64,000 nucleotides of DNA from Psoroptes ovis. Lineage: Eukaryota > Arthropoda > Arachnida > Sarcoptiformes > Psoroptidae. The notes beneath the pieces were generated by a model. It was not told where the DNA came from and ran no database searches. It worked only from the letters and a program-made list of their open reading frames with translations. Shown here piece after piece: positions 27,281-41,619 of this stretch. The position numbers were made by a program, and so were the translations under genes. Within the stretch, counting starts at the first letter, position 1; each line of letters opens with the position of its first letter. Location: the NCBI GenBank assembly GCA_002943765.1, contig PQWQ01000004.1:4030001-4094000 (forward strand). The letters are read 5' to 3'.

Positions 27281-27498
27281 CTGTGATAACGGTGATTATG
27301 TAAAATTATTTTTACATTTAAATGATAATGGTATTGATGAAACAAGTGAATGGAATCCACCATTATTATGTGGAAAATTTCCCGACATTGAACAAACACA
27401 TTTTAGTTCAAATTCAATATTAATATTTGAATTTCATACGGATTGGCGTACGAATAATAATACTGGTTTTCGTGGTACATTTCGTTTTCTAAAAAAAG
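27281..27498 (+). CDS. CUB gene exon 3: CUB1 end
   Basis: Acceptor TTTTTCTAG|CTGTG and donor AAAG|GTATTT. With exon 2 the split Gly codon (GG+C) restores the frame and gives CDNGDYVKLFLHL, which contains the third CUB1 cysteine. LLCGKFPDIE has the fourth cysteine, and NNTGFRGTFRF is the characteristic closing CUB strand. It ends in phase 1. Confidence 0.9.
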
Positions 27499-27637
27499 GT
27501 ATTTTTGTGAGAAATTCTCTTCAAGAATTAATTTGATTTGATTTTTTTTTATTTATTTAATTTAAAATTTAATTTTCAATGTTTTTCGAAACAATTTTGA
27601 ACAACAACAAAAAAAAAAATTGGAAAAAAAATATTAG

Positions 27638-28049
27638 CCATGTTTCGTACCGATGGACAATTAATTCCTGGAACTGTCTGTGATTATAATTTTGATCATG
27701 AAACCATACAACAAATTTTTTTCGAAAAAAATGATTATAATTTATCAAATTCTACACAAAATAATAATAATAATAATAATGATAGTGATCATTTAAAATC
27801 ATTACAATCATCAAAACAGCAATCAATTTATTATAATAATAATAATAATAATAAAATGAAAAATAATCATAATAATAATAAGACAACAAATAAATATTGG
27901 GTAGGACAACGTGGATATTTTTTCAGTCCACAATATCCATCAACATATCCTAAAAATATTAAATGTTCATATCGATTTCGAACCAATGATCCAGATCAAC
28001 GTATACGATTATTATTTGTTGAAATAAATTTACAACGAAATGATCAAAG
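27638..28049 (+). CDS. CUB gene exon 4: linker and first half of CUB2
   Basis: Acceptor ATATTAG|CCATG, donor CAAAG|GTAATG; intron 3 is 139 bp. After the linker FRTDGQLIPGTVC comes the first CUB2 cysteine, then an Asn-rich insertion (about 27,720-27,890), then the conserved core GYFFSPQYPSTYPKNIKCSY with the second cysteine and RIRLLFVEINLQ. The insertion sits between the first cysteine and the FxSPxYP core and adds roughly 55 residues to a domain that is usually about 110 residues long. Ends in phase 2. Confidence 0.88.
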
Positions 28050-29456
28050 GTAATGTTTTTAATATTATTATTATTATTATTATTTCATTCTTATATATTA
28101 ATTTCGATATTATTGTTGTGTTGTGTTGTTATATATGTTGTCATTACAAATTGTGAACACTTGTTTCATTCGAAATTCATTGTTTTAGGTGGCTAGTAAT
28201 CAAGTTATTGATGATGACTCTCTCTGTGTGTGTGTGTGTATGTATAATCAATTGTGATTAGTGAGGAGAAAAAAAAATTAAATTAAAATTTGTACCCAAT
28301 GAAAACAATTCTTGCAGAAAAATGAGACAAATTCTTGTTTTTTGGCCCTGAAAAAAAAGAAATTGAAATTTTCTCCTAAAATCAATACCCAGTGATACCC
28401 AATAAATGGTATAAATGAATTGAATGTTAGAGAATAGATGAAAATGGAAATGGCAAAAAAAAATTGATTCTACATTGAAAAGATGGAAATTGATTCTTGA
28501 TACACAAATGTTTGTTTGTTTGTTAAATCTAATGTGAAATGTATTATTTTCTTATTTTCAATATAATCATTTTTTTTGGTGAGCAAAAAAAATCATTTTT
28601 CCCATTCTGCAACAAATTTTGCAATACAACAAATCTAATTCAAATCATATATTATATTACAAAATATGATTCTGAAAAAATGATTAAAATTGATTAATTC
28701 CAATTTCGGAAAAAATATTCAATTTCTGTCAAAATATTTCTGTTTATTCACAAGAAAGATTTTTAAATTCATTAATTTGTTCCCGAAAAAATATGTGTTG
28801 ATGGAGTGTTTTGTAATTTTCAAAGTATTTTATATTCTAGATACATGTATTATTGCATGTGTATTCTTCCACATTTCATCCCAATGCAAGTCTTGATTCA
28901 TTCGATGAATTTCGTTTTTGATGAAAAATTTTTCATGATTTTGTTTCCACCATGTATAACCGTATAGAAAAACAATATTTTCTAAACTTTTATACCCTTT
29001 ATAAAAAAAACGTATTAGTTGAAAACGAATGTATGAAGAATTTATTTTTCCTTTTAAAAATTCACATTCAAAATGACACGAATTATTATTATTTTTGCGA
29101 ATGAAAAAAAAATGAAAAATAAATGCAACAATTAATCATTGCAGTTTTTGCTTCAGCACCAGCAGCATTTATCATTATTATTTTTCATTCGATATCTCTC
29201 GGTTTCTGAAGAAAAAGTGAAGAAAATATGAATATAAACATTTAAGAAAAACATGTTGTTTTTTTATTTTTTTTTTTTCATTTCAAAAAACAACAAACAT
29301 TTAGCAAATTATTATATGAAAATACAAGGGATTCTGTTTGTCGTTTTGAACATGAAACATTCAATGAAAAGCACACACACACACATTACACATTGATCGA
29401 TGTATTTTTCTGTAGCTTCAAAAAAAAAAGTAGAAAAAAAATGAGTGAAAATATTA

Positions 29457-29532
29457 GGTTGTCCCGTAAGTTCTTGCCGTTTTTTTAGATTTTTTTTTCA
29501 TTTGAAAAGCGGCAAGAACTTATGAGACAGCC
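29457..29532. mobile_element. Palindromic mariner-like MITE, copy 19 (near-perfect hairpin)
   Basis: 76 bp with TA on both sides. The left arm CCCGTAAGTTCTTGCCGTTT pairs with AAGCGGCAAGAACTTATGAG on the right. Same subfamily as copy 12. Confidence 0.85.
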
Positions 29533-29886
29533 TAATAAATCTTATTTTATTTATTAAAGCAAAATAATAAAAACTCGATGATCATAATTTCATCACCAAT
29601 TTCATTTTTTCACGCTGATTTCTCATTTGAAAATAAGTGGAAATATAAATAAATTTTTTTTTATTTCGTTCATTTAATTTTTCCGAAACATTAACATTTG
29701 TGTACCAATTCTTGAAATTATAATGAGAATCGAAAGAAAAACAAGAATATTTATTTATTTATTTATTCACATTCATTTATTTATTTCAATTTCAATTTTT
29801 TTTTTCGTGTATAAATGAATGACTTTGAATGATCATTTTAAATGAAAAAAAAGGAAATTTTATTGATAATAATAATAATATTATTG

Positions 29887-29961
29887 GGTTGTCCGGAAAG
29901 TTCTTGCCAATTTTTATGTTTAACCTCTATTGATTAAACAAATTGAACTTTTCGGACAGCT
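29887..29961. mobile_element. Palindromic mariner-like MITE, copy 20
   Basis: 75 bp in intron 4, GGTTGTCCGGAAAGTTCTTG on the left and GAACTTTTCGGACAGCT on the right, followed by TA. The interior resembles copies 15 and 17 (CTATTGATTAAAC). Confidence 0.75.
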
Positions 29962-31018
29962 TAAATAATACTTGCATTTGCTGCTGCTGCTGTTATCGTT
30001 TCAATAAATGATAATCGTAATTTTGATTTCAATTTTGTTTCATTCATTCATTCATTTATTTATATATTTCAATAAATCGTAAATTGACCAACAAATTACG
30101 ATTAATAATTATTATATTAAAAATTAAATAATTCATAATCGATGCGATTCATATCAATTTTTCTTGTTTCCTTGGAAACAAATCTTTGTTTCCATCATCT
30201 CTGGTTTAATGTTGAAAAAAAAGAAAAAATTTCCATTCAAAATTAAAATATTTCATCGATTATTCAGTGTTGATGTTTTCGATGAAATTAATTGAATTGT
30301 TTTGCTTTTCGATCAAATTCAAATGAAAAAAAAACTGCTGCTGCTTCGGTATATGTCCACAAAATCCATTTGATCGATTATTTCATTTGAATTTTTTCAC
30401 AAGAAAATTCTTTGAATTTCGAGAATTTCGGGAATTTATCATGTTTTGAATGTAAATTTGAATTCTTTGTTCACTTTAATTTAAATCAATCGATAGAATT
30501 TCCATTTTTTCTCTCATTTTTTTTAATTTATTTAATTGAATTTCTTTGTTTTTTTTTCAATTTTTCGTTACATCACAACCCTTTTGGCCTTATCTTTTTT
30601 CCTGGTTTTTTTCTCATCGCTTTGACTGCCATTCTGACTGGCTTCATTCATTCTTGCCATGCATACAAACACAATCAATTGCTGATTTCATTAAATCTTT
30701 AATTTGATGATGAATTATTTTCAATTTGTTTTAATGAATTTTCTTTGTTTCTTGCATTCTGGTTAAGAAAAAAAAAAGAAATGATTTGTTTTTTATTTTT
30801 TTGAAAAAACTCATTTGATTTGACAAACGAAAGATGGCGGGAAAAATTTTGAAAATTTCGAAAAGAAAAAAATAAATTATTTGAATCATCAACTGTAGAT
30901 GGCATAGCAATTGTATCTAAAGTTTTATTTGAAAAATTTTTTCAACTTGAATCAAATTATTTTATTAACTCTCTATTTGTTTTGTTTTAATTATATTTGA
31001 TTCAATAGTTGCATATCT

Positions 31019-31337
31019 AATAATGATGTGATAAATGTATATGATGGTCATGATTCAAATGCAAATCTTATACACAAACTTTGTGGTCAAATTGCCTTTT
31101 TAGAAATATTATCATCGACAAATGAATTATATGTTGAATTCATTTCACCATCAAACATCAAACAACAATCATCGAAAGGTTTTAAAGCTGAATATTCATT
31201 TCTGCCATTGACATCATTGATACAACCAGGTACGCTATCGCTGTTACCGTTTACACCATATTCATCATCATCATCATCCACAATATTCACGAACACGAAA
31301 ACAATATTCGATGAAATCAAATATCCATGGTTTAATG
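31019..31337 (+). CDS. CUB gene exon 5: second half of CUB2 and linker
   Basis: Acceptor TCAATAG|TTGC, donor AATG|GTAGGT. The split Ser codon (AG+T) restores frame to CISNNDVINVYDG with the third CUB2 cysteine. KLCGQIA has the fourth, and KGFKAEYSFLPL is the closing strand. After the domain comes a Ser/Thr/Pro-rich linker of about 50 residues ending near KYPWFN. Ends in phase 1, compatible with the starts of both 47,967 and 49,798. Confidence 0.85.
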
Positions 31338-31947
31338 GTAGGTGGAGATTTTGGAATTTAATTTTTTCATATGAAAATTTAACAAAAGAAAATTCAGAGA
31401 GAAAGAGCATTCATTCGAAAATTATTTGAAATTTAATTTCAAAGCAAAGCAAATCTTGTACCAAGAGTGAAAAGAGATGAAAAATTCAATTTAATCATTA
31501 AATATTCTTATATTCACGAAACTAATTGAAAAATCAATAATGAACAAAAAAAAAACAATAAGCATTGAAGCGCAGATCATCATTAGAGATTCTATCTATT
31601 ATCTCTATAGAATGATTTAAATTGATCAAGTTTCATTTCAAAAAAAAAAAAAAAATTTTTCTCCGTTATCATTCCATTATTAAATTCATATGAAATTCTT
31701 TCTTTTTATCCATCCATACATATTATTATTATTACAATATTTATCGACCATAGTTTTCCAATATTTATTTCAGTTTTTTTTTTATTTATCAAAATGTGTA
31801 CAATTTTGATTAATCTAACAAAAAATTTATTTCACTGAATTATTGTCTCAGATGTTTTTTGTTTTCATTTTTTCACGTTTTTCTTTATTTTCCTTATTTT
31901 TTCTCTTTGTTCAAAATAATATTAATAATGACAATAAATGTATATTA

Positions 31948-32021
31948 GGCAGTCCGTAAAGTTCTTGCCAATTTTCCAATGATTTTCTACTATATAACTG
32001 GCAAAAACTTTCTGGACAATC
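31948..32021. mobile_element. Palindromic mariner-like MITE, copy 21
   Basis: 74 bp with TA on both sides, core TTTTCTACTATATAACTGGC, ends GGCAGTCC and GGACAATC. Confidence 0.85.
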
Positions 32022-35000
32022 TAATAGATATATTAGACAAGGCTAAACGATATTTATTATTAGTTTCGAATTGTACAAAATTTATATAAATTGTTTTTAT
32101 TTTTTTTTTCATTTCATAGATCAATTCAAATGATCATTTTATCTCATTATTCAAAAAAAAAAAAAAATAAAAAAAAAATAAAACTAAAATAAAATACGGA
32201 AACAAAATAAATAAATTTAATAATCACAAATAAAGCTTCTAAGAGACAAAGATATACTTGTAATTGTAATGATGATGATGATGATAACAATAATAATAAT
32301 AATGAGCAAAATTGAAACTAATGAAAGAAACAAAATTTTACATCATTATTGTATTCTTTGAATTTTTTTTTATTTCTAGTCAATATTCTAGGATTTTAGA
32401 AAATTTCAATTACAAATTCATTACAGTACATAGACATAGAAGATAAAATTCAATTCACATTTATTCAATCTCAAATTGGTATTCGTATTCATCGATAGAT
32501 TGATTTTAATTTTTTTCAATTATTTTTTTGATAATTCCAAAATCTATTTGAATTTCCATTATTTTCTTTTTCTTCGTAAAAAAATAAAATGCATTGAAAT
32601 ATTTTGATTACCAGCGTTAATATTTTCAATATGTTCCCGTATAATTTTGATTGAAATTTTATTTTATTTTTTTTTCACCAGCCATTTTTTTTTAATTATG
32701 AATTTTATCGGCGAAAAAAAAAATTCAATGAAATTTCTGTTGTAAACACAATGATAATATGGTAATAAAGCGAGATATGAAAAAATAAAAATTAAACTAA
32801 AATTGATTTTGAATTATCAAATGTAAAATCCGAAATATTTATTAATGCAAATAATAATGACGATAAACGATATACATGAATGTTTTTACATCACTTTTTT
32901 AAGCATATTTCAATCTGCTAAAATATTTGCTTATTTTTGCTTCGAACGCTGATACGAAAATGTTGCCTGAATTTCCATTTTTTATTTTTGATTATTTTTT
33001 TTTTATTTTCGTCGACTGCTTATTGGATGAATTTCCGTCAGTTTTAAACGTTCATCAATGAACGGAATCAGATGAGAAGAACGAGAGAAAAAAAAAGTTT
33101 TCGATGTTTTTCTTTTCCATGAAAATAATGTTTGAATATATTTCACATTTTATGAAATCCATTTTATAAATGTGAATATATATATGAATCGATTCATGAA
33201 ATAATCTATAATATGTTGTGCAGCATCAACATTGACATTACTTTGCTTTGCTTATGACTTTTTACTTGTTTGAAATCATTAATTTGATTTTTATTTTAAT
33301 TTCAATTCAATTTTTTTTCTGATATTTAATTTATTACTTTCTATTTTGTTGTTGCTGTTGTTGTTGTTGTTTGCCACTCAACATATTTGTCATCAAATTA
33401 TCATTAAAAAAAATGTAATTTACAAATGTGATCAAATCAATTTCATTGATCACATTCTGAATAGAATGTGTGAATATTTTCTGGAAATATATTAGAAAAT
33501 CAATGTAATTGTTGGGCCTAATTAAACAATTTTTTCTGTGCGATACTTTGAGAATTATGATTGAACAGTAATCATTGGATAAAATACAAATAATACGATT
33601 GAATTACGATTGAATGTCTAGAATTTTTTTTTTCTCAGAAAGTTATCACATTTTCTGGCGTGTTGGTATTTATTTTTCAAGTTTTTTTTTTGTTCTCTTC
33701 ATTCAATTGCTGCAGGGATTAATGAATGAATTATGAAAAAAAAGAAAAATAACTGAAAGAATTCATATCAAAATTCAATGAATGAATTTAAATATGAAAG
33801 TGGTAGAAATGAGAAGAGAAAAATAAAGAGGTTTCAATTCTTAAGTTGTTTCTTTGTTTGTAATTTTTACTATTGTGAAAATTTCAAATGTTTTATTTGT
33901 ATCAATTTGTTTCGTTCATTCATTCAGAAATTGATTCATTTTATTATTATTGGCCATTTTCCATGATCTCATAGAGCCCTAAATAGAGCTGATCAATGAG
34001 ATTTTTTTCTCTTTACTTAACTTCTATTGTTTTATTGATACATAATATCCATGCAATAATAATATTAATAATAATAATACCAAATAATACTTTGAGCATT
34101 GAATTCATACCAGGGATTATTTGATGTTCCGAAATTTTCCTATTCAATGAAAATGAATCTCTGTTTTTGATTGCAATTTAAACGAGAGAAAAAAAAATGG
34201 CATTGAAATAATATATAGATGATAGAATTAAATAAAAATTATTTTGCCAAACAAGTTGTTAAGTCATATTGTTTTTATTGGCAATTGTTTTTCGATGAAA
34301 AAACATTTTTTTTGTTGCTGAAATGATATGAAATAAATCGAGTTTTATATACCAATCATAATCAAAGAATCAAAAATAATAGAAATAACATTATTCTATA
34401 TTCATTATAATCAATTCTGTAGACTTGTCTAAAGATTTTTTTTTGGTGCAAATATTCAACGATTCAAATCAAATACAAAAATGATTATATCTAAAGCAAA
34501 AATCAATTGTACAGACATATGTATATCGATTAAAAGCCATTTTTTCACTCTAGATATACATAGATATTGATTGACTCAATAAGAAGAGAGAGAGATAGAA
34601 TATTAATATTCAATTTCAATATTCTAGTGGATTCTAATTTCCCACTGATTTTGGCCATCACAAAATTTCAATAAAAACAAATGCAAAAATCGATTATTAA
34701 TCGATCATAATTCGATGATAGAAAATTAATAATAATAGAAATGATAATTATTTTATATCTATTGTTATTCACAAATTGATAATAATTTATACAAAAGATA
34801 TTATGATCAAAAATTAATTTTTCTATGTTCGATATTCGAATTACAAGAGATCAATGAAAAAGAATAGAAATTATCATTATTATTATTTTTTTCACAAGTA
34901 TTTTGTCCAAGAATGAAATTATTTATCAATTTTTTCGGACAAGAAAAAAAAGAGAATTCCTTATCGAAAAATAAAAATGATTGATCAGCTATATCCAAAG

Positions 35001-36210
35001 CTAGAAATTCCATAGAAAAAATTCAAAGAATCAATGATTTTTGTTTGATTTTTTTTTTGCATGGAATCATTTTCATCATCATTCTCCAGATTTGATTGAT
35101 TTTTGTTAATCAATAAATTCTTCATTTTTTTTTTTTTTGCCATTTTAAATTTTTGCTTAATTCATATCTTTATGCTGTGTTTGAAATATTCACATTATTT
35201 TCATGAAATCATAATCGTTTGAATGATGAATAAATATATATTATTTTGGCTGATTGATAGCTTTATTCGATTGTTTTTGCCAGTGAAAAAAAAAATTGAA
35301 CAAAATGTACAAAAATTCTTACTAAAACCACGAAATGTTACAAAATAATTTCATCCATAGTTTTTCTATGGAAAAATATTTGACAGAAATGAACAACAAT
35401 TTCGTCGTTCACTTTTCTATGATCAATTCAATTTTATCTTATACAAAAACATACATCAAATACATCAAGTGAATTCATTTGCTCATATATGTCATTGAAA
35501 CAAATATGAATATTAGGCGATTCTCACATTTTTATACAATTTTGCCAGAAAAAAAATATCAATCAATTGAATTGAAATTCACAGGGAATGTAAATTCAAA
35601 ATTCAATGTCGAATATAGAATACGGATACCGATACTGAATAAATTCCACTTGTACTGCATTTATTATTTCGATTATATTATATTATATTATTTATTTTTA
35701 TCATCATCATCATTTTTTCCCGCAAATATCCAATTGTATCGCATTCGAATTGTGAATTGGATATTTATTCATTTATTTATTTATTTTATTCATCATTTTT
35801 CTATGGCCAACATTATTTTTGATCATTGATATTATTATATTTTATTGGCTGAATAATGTTTTATTGTTGTTGTTGTTGTTGCTGCTGCTGCTGCCGTCGC
35901 TCAGCATCGCTTTAAATTCCAATCAAAAAAAAAAAAAATTATATGAATGATCAATTTTGAATTAATTTTTAAATTGTTGAAATGAAAAATATGAAAAATA
36001 AAAATAAAAATAAAATAAAATAAAATGAATGAATGAATACAATTTAAAATGTGTAGAATTTAAGAATCAACCAAGCCGCTGCCTTCATCATCATCATTAT
36101 CATCATAAAATACCGGAAAATGACTGAAAGAAAAAAAAATGCCATAAAATTCCAAATTCTTCCTTCTCCAAAATTGCTGAATGAAATGAATGAATGAATG
36201 AGAAATAATA

Positions 36211-36284
36211 GGCTGTCCGAAAAGTTCTTGCCGATTTTTCAATAATTTTCTACGATATAATCAGCAAAAACTTTTCGGACAACC
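36211..36284. mobile_element. Palindromic mariner-like MITE, copy 22
   Basis: 74 bp with TA on both sides, close to consensus: GGCTGTCCGAAAAGTTCTTG on the left, core TTTTCTACGATATAATCAGC, and AAAAACTTTTCGGACAACC on the right. Confidence 0.9.
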
Positions 36285-39200
36285 TACAGGAATTTCGATT
36301 TGGAATTTTTTTGCATTCATTCATCTATTCATAAATAATAAGATAAATGAATGAAATAACCAGAAAAAAAATGCATTTATGTGATTTTTTTTCTATTTAT
36401 TTATGTGCCATGAAAAATTGAAAAAAATACATGATTTCAATTACGATGATGATTGAACAAATCATTCATTCATTCATTCATTTTTTTCTCCCTCAATGAG
36501 ATAATGATTATAATTGTGTGTGATATAATAAAATATATCATTGAAATCAATTGATCAGTTTATTCGATTACGAATTGAATCAATGAATCTGTAATAATAA
36601 TAATAATAATAATAATTCCATGTTTCTTTCCATAAATAATGTTGTTGCATCATAAATGCTACCCTGCTTGAAAAACACTGTTGATTTTAATATATTTTAA
36701 TATATATTTTTCAAAAGATTTTATTACAAATGATCATTTAATATTTATCATTTGAAATTGAACACCATCATTTAATATAATCACAATATATGTTAATGTT
36801 AATGTCGATATGCTCAGTGAAATTATATACGAAAAAAAAAATTTAATGAATGTTTTTTTTTCAAAATGTTTTGAAGGTATTGGGTTCAAATTCAATTTCT
36901 CATAGCTAGCTATTAAAGGAATTGAAATGAAATGTGTGAAAGAAAAAAAAATGTTAATTTATTCAATTTAATCTGAACAAAAAATCAAAGAAAAATCAAA
37001 CAAAACTAATTTCAATCATTTAATGAATGGAATTATTCTTTCATCAATATCAATTTTTCGATCAATCGAGACTTTTGAGCATCGTTTTTGATTGATTTTT
37101 TTGTTTTGGATCGAATTTGATTCAGTTCACGTAACAACGTTGCAGTTTATGGAATTTTGGAATTTTGTACTAGTCAAATGTGATAATTTAAAATTAAAAA
37201 AAAAGGAAAGGTGAAACTTGAGAAAATTGATTTTTTCCAATGAAAAATAATTAATAATCTTTAACATTTGAAAATTTGAATTGATTTTTTTTTATTTTAA
37301 ATCATTGATAAAACAAAAAATGAAAGGGTATTATTTATTTTGTTTTGTTTTGTTTATTTTATTTACCAAGGTGAATTAAAGATCAACGAATATTATTATT
37401 ATCATTATTATTTCAATCAACTTGATATTTACTTGATCAAAATTTTTTTTTTTTTATTTCAACAATCATCAAATCAAAAGTATTTGCGCATGTTACTACC
37501 TAGTGTGTAGTGTGTTGTAGATAATTTCCAAATTCTGAAGAAATTTCACGCATTCTCTCTCTATTATTCGATTCAATTCTTTTATTATTTTTACAATTTT
37601 TTTTCCGTATCTCTCTCTCTTTTTTATATTTTCGATTCAATCATTCATATATTTTTATTTAAAAAACATGAACGAAACGAAACGAAGAAAAAAAATATAT
37701 TTTTTCATTCATTTTCTCGCATATGACTATAATAATAATAATAATAATAATTGTAATTGTAATAAAACTAAAATACTTTCAAATACTATGATCTCATTTC
37801 ATTTTGATTATTGAAATTTTTATTTTATTTTATTTTCCATTTTATTCTCTATTTTCACATTGTCATTGATGATCAAAGAATCAAAGAAAACAGAAATGAA
37901 AAAAAAAATGAACAGTAATAATAATAATTTTGTTTTAAATGTATGAAAAAAACGAAAATTTGCTTTCTCCAATTGTTTTCTACGGTTTATTTATTTATTT
38001 TTTCAATTTTTTCATTTTGTAATTATAACAACAATTGTTTGTAAAGTGTTTGTTTGAAATTCATGAGAGTTTGAATGTTTTTTCGATTCGCAAAAACCGC
38101 ATCGTTTGATAATTTTTTTCCAATTAAATATGTGTGCGAAAAACTATCGAGATCAAATCTAGATGAATTGAATGAAATTCACATTTCATTTTAATTTAAA
38201 AATTTTCATTTTTTCTTCAAAATTGAATTTCAAACATGTAAATTTCGATTTGAAATTTGAAAATTGTCAAATTCAAATTCAAAAAAATAAAAAACATTTA
38301 TTTACAAATGAATGATAAAAAAAAAATTAATCAATTTGTCATCAAATATCATGTCGATATTCATGTTCACAAAAATATTGTTATTGCCTATTTTGTGTCA
38401 TCCTCATTCCGATAGGAAAACAATTGAAATTCAATTAAATGTTTTTTGAAATGATGTCTCAAGATGAAATGGGAAAGCCAAACTTTAAATTGAAAAAAAA
38501 AACATTTTCAAAAATCAACTTGAGTAGTTGTGTTCCTTATTCAAAGAGCGAAAAAAAAAAATTTTGAAAACACACAAAACACATTTGAATATATGCAAAT
38601 ATTTTTCTTATTATTATTATTACTATCATTGTGTTGATTGATATTATTTCAAGTGCATCAAATAACTTTTTTTTTCTATATCTATGTATGAAATAAACAC
38701 AAAAAATATATATTTCTGAATTCATTCATTGTAATTCATTATTAAAATGTTATAATTTCTAAGAGTTTTGAAAATTTCATTTAGAAAAACTTTTCACCAA
38801 GAAAAAATCATCAAATTATTTCTTATTTGGGCTCAAATTATATTAAATTTCAACAGTTTTGTTTTGTTTTTTTCAAGATTATTTCGATTAACTATTTCTA
38901 TCAATGACTATTCAATCAACCTCAATAATAATAATTATTATCAGAAAAACAGTTTTTTTCAAGACAAAAGAAAAATTTGATTACAATTCATCATTTCGAT
39001 TGTTGTCATCGGAATTAGAATTTTATATTTTATTCTAAACTTTTTTCTTCTTCAATCAAATTTGTGCAAACAAATTACACACAAAACGATAGCACGAATG
39101 CTACATTAAATGACAATTTTTGAACAAATAATTTCGACCATATTTGTTTGTTTTATTGTGTGTGTTTGTTTTTAATTTGTTTTGTTTATTTTTCAACAAT

Positions 39201-40857
39201 GAAACTGAATCACCAAAAACTGCAAATAAAAAAACGGCGAAAATCATTAACACATTAAATTGGTGTGAAAAGAAAGAAAAAAAATAAATTTTTGTGTGTG
39301 CTACAAAACCAAAACTCTTGTATGTTTAAAGATAATAATAATGAAATTATTATTATTATTATTATTATCATCAAATAAACAGAAATATCTGTGAAAAAAG
39401 AAAAATGATAATAAACAAACATTTGTTTAAATTACGAATGAATTTCTTAATGAATTTTGACATAAACAAATACAATCTAAACGAAAAAATTGTACCGACG
39501 TCCAAAATGATTTCAAAAACAAATATTTTTCAAGAAAAATATTTCTTCATGTTTTTTAGATGAACAAAATCAAGATTTATTTATAAATGGTGACTTTGAA
39601 TGTGAACTCACTGAATTAAAAAAAAAAAATTCAATTAAATTTCAAAGAAATTTGTTTTGAAATTTTTGGCTGAAAAAATTTTTTAAATTTCCCACCAATC
39701 TTACTGGAATAAAATTAAATTTCCTGGATGATCCTAATGGAAGAAATGAAAATAATGATGATGATGATGAAGCTGATGTAATGGAACTGGCACTGATCTT
39801 TTTGTGTTGAGAATAGAAGAAAAAAAACATTGATTTTAAATTCTTGGATCATGATTATTCGTTGCCGTTATTATTGGTGTTTCACAAACAAAACGATCGA
39901 AAAAAGAAATATGAATTTTTAAATTTCTTCAATTTTCTTACTAAACGACGATTTGAAAAATTGAATTAAAATTAAATGCACGTTTTTTATTCGTCACCTA
40001 ACATACGAAAATTTGTGTGAAAATTCTTAAATAAAACGAAATGTTTCACAAGTCAAGAAATAAAAATCAATTTATTTCATCAAAATCAAGATAACATCAC
40101 ACGTATTCAATTTGATATTGTGTCATATGAAGATATTACATGCATTTGATTGAAATTTTTGTCAAAATATAATGAAATCTATACGATGTTTACACTTTTC
40201 ACTTTAATCTTTTGGCAGTATATTATTGAATTCTGCCTGATAGAAAGAGAGAAGCAAAAATTAAATTAAATCATGAAAAAAAAATGAATTAAGAAAGATA
40301 TAAGCAGATGTAATAGCGATTTAACGATTCATATCAATGGTAATGAAAATATTTTGTTTTTATACTTTAAAAAAATAAATTGAAATATTCGAACCGAATT
40401 AAGAGAAAATAATAATCCATATCAAAACAAAACAAAATTGATTAAATGTCAATTTTTTCTTCAAAAATTTTTATTAACAAATGATCATATCAAACTTTAA
40501 ACTTCATCACTCCTTAATCATTCAAATTGACAAACAAAATATTGTTTTGCCGCAGGTTGTGAAAAAAAATATTGTCATAATTATCCAAGAAAAAAAATAA
40601 GAGATCAAAACCCTATTGTTCAATTGAAGAAAATTTTGAATATTCGAAATTGAATTGAACAAAACGAATAATAAACGAGCAATATTTACAACTTCAAGTA
40701 CACAAGTCTTCCAAAATTATTGATTATTATGTTTTACAAAATTTAAATAATTTAAAATCACAAAAATTTTTGGTAAATTTTTGCCTCCGATCACAATTTA
40801 TTCACTTGGTAATCAATCATAAATTGCTTAAAACACAAAACAAACGAAAAATTCAAA

Positions 40858-41480
40858 ATGTTATTCAATCAAATATTTGAATTATTGTTATTATTATTAT
40901 CATTATCATCACCACTATTTTCGCTAATTTCATTCGAAATTGTTCATTGTTCAACATTATTAGCAATTACAACAACGACAACAACAGATGCAAAAACAGT
41001 AGCTACATTTGTCAATCAAGTCATTGAAGAAAAGTCGAAAATATTTCAAAATAATAGCATTAACAGCAATAATAATAATAATAGAAATAATCATGATTTT
41101 AATTTGAAAAATAATAATAATAAACGAATCAAACGTAATCATCATTCGTATTCGATGATGATGATGGGAAATTTTCCGATGAATGAACAACCAACAGATG
41201 ATGATGATGATGAACAAATTCAATATTCACATAAACATCAACAAAAACAACATCAACATGTTCAACATCGACGTCAATCACCTATAAATACAAGTCGATT
41301 ATTGAATAATAACAATCATAATAATAATCATAACAATAACAACAACAATAACAATAGAATTAAACATGGTCGACATCGTAACAATCATCATCATCATCAT
41401 CATTATTATTATCATCATCATCGTAAACAAAATCGACCATTACCACCGCCAGGTCCACAACCAAACATTAATCTATGTAT
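40858..41480 (+). CDS. Possible alternative first exon (signal peptide, His/Asn-rich)
   Basis: ATG-initiated frame of 207 codons before a splice donor. The N terminus is a clear signal-peptide candidate (MLFNQIFELLLLLLSLSSPL, then more hydrophobic residues and a small-residue cleavage region). The rest is Thr-, Asn-, Met- and His-rich, with basic RIKRNHH and a Pro-rich end (PLPPPGPQPNINL). Two donors are possible: GTATGT at 41,477 (phase 1, would join directly to 47,967 or 49,798) or GTATTT at 41,481 (phase 2, would join the 38-nt exon at 47,264). I chose the second end because it keeps all three downstream exons in frame. It could start a short isoform carrying only the later CUB domains, or a separate gene. 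The homopolymers and lack of homology keep confidence moderate. Confidence 0.5.
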
Positions 41481-41619
41481 GTATTTTTGATTTGTTTATT
41501 TTATTTTATTTGTTTTTTTTTCTCTCGATTTGTTTCGTTTTCGTTCTCATTCATTTAATACGAACAAAAAAAATACGAGAGAAAAAAAACAAATAAATGG
41601 TGTTTAATGGAAAATATTA

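Larger units (their letters stand above)
28050..31018 (+). other. Intron 4 of the CUB gene
   Basis: GT-AG intron of 2,969 bp carrying MITE copies 19 and 20 and microsatellites. No coding sequence supported. Confidence 0.8.
31338..40857. other. Long non-coding stretch after exon 5
   Basis: Probably intron 5 of the CUB gene. It contains MITE copies 21 and 22 and abundant AT microsatellites. A broken frame near 39,560-39,815 is discussed in the findings. Nothing else coding is supported. Confidence 0.55.
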
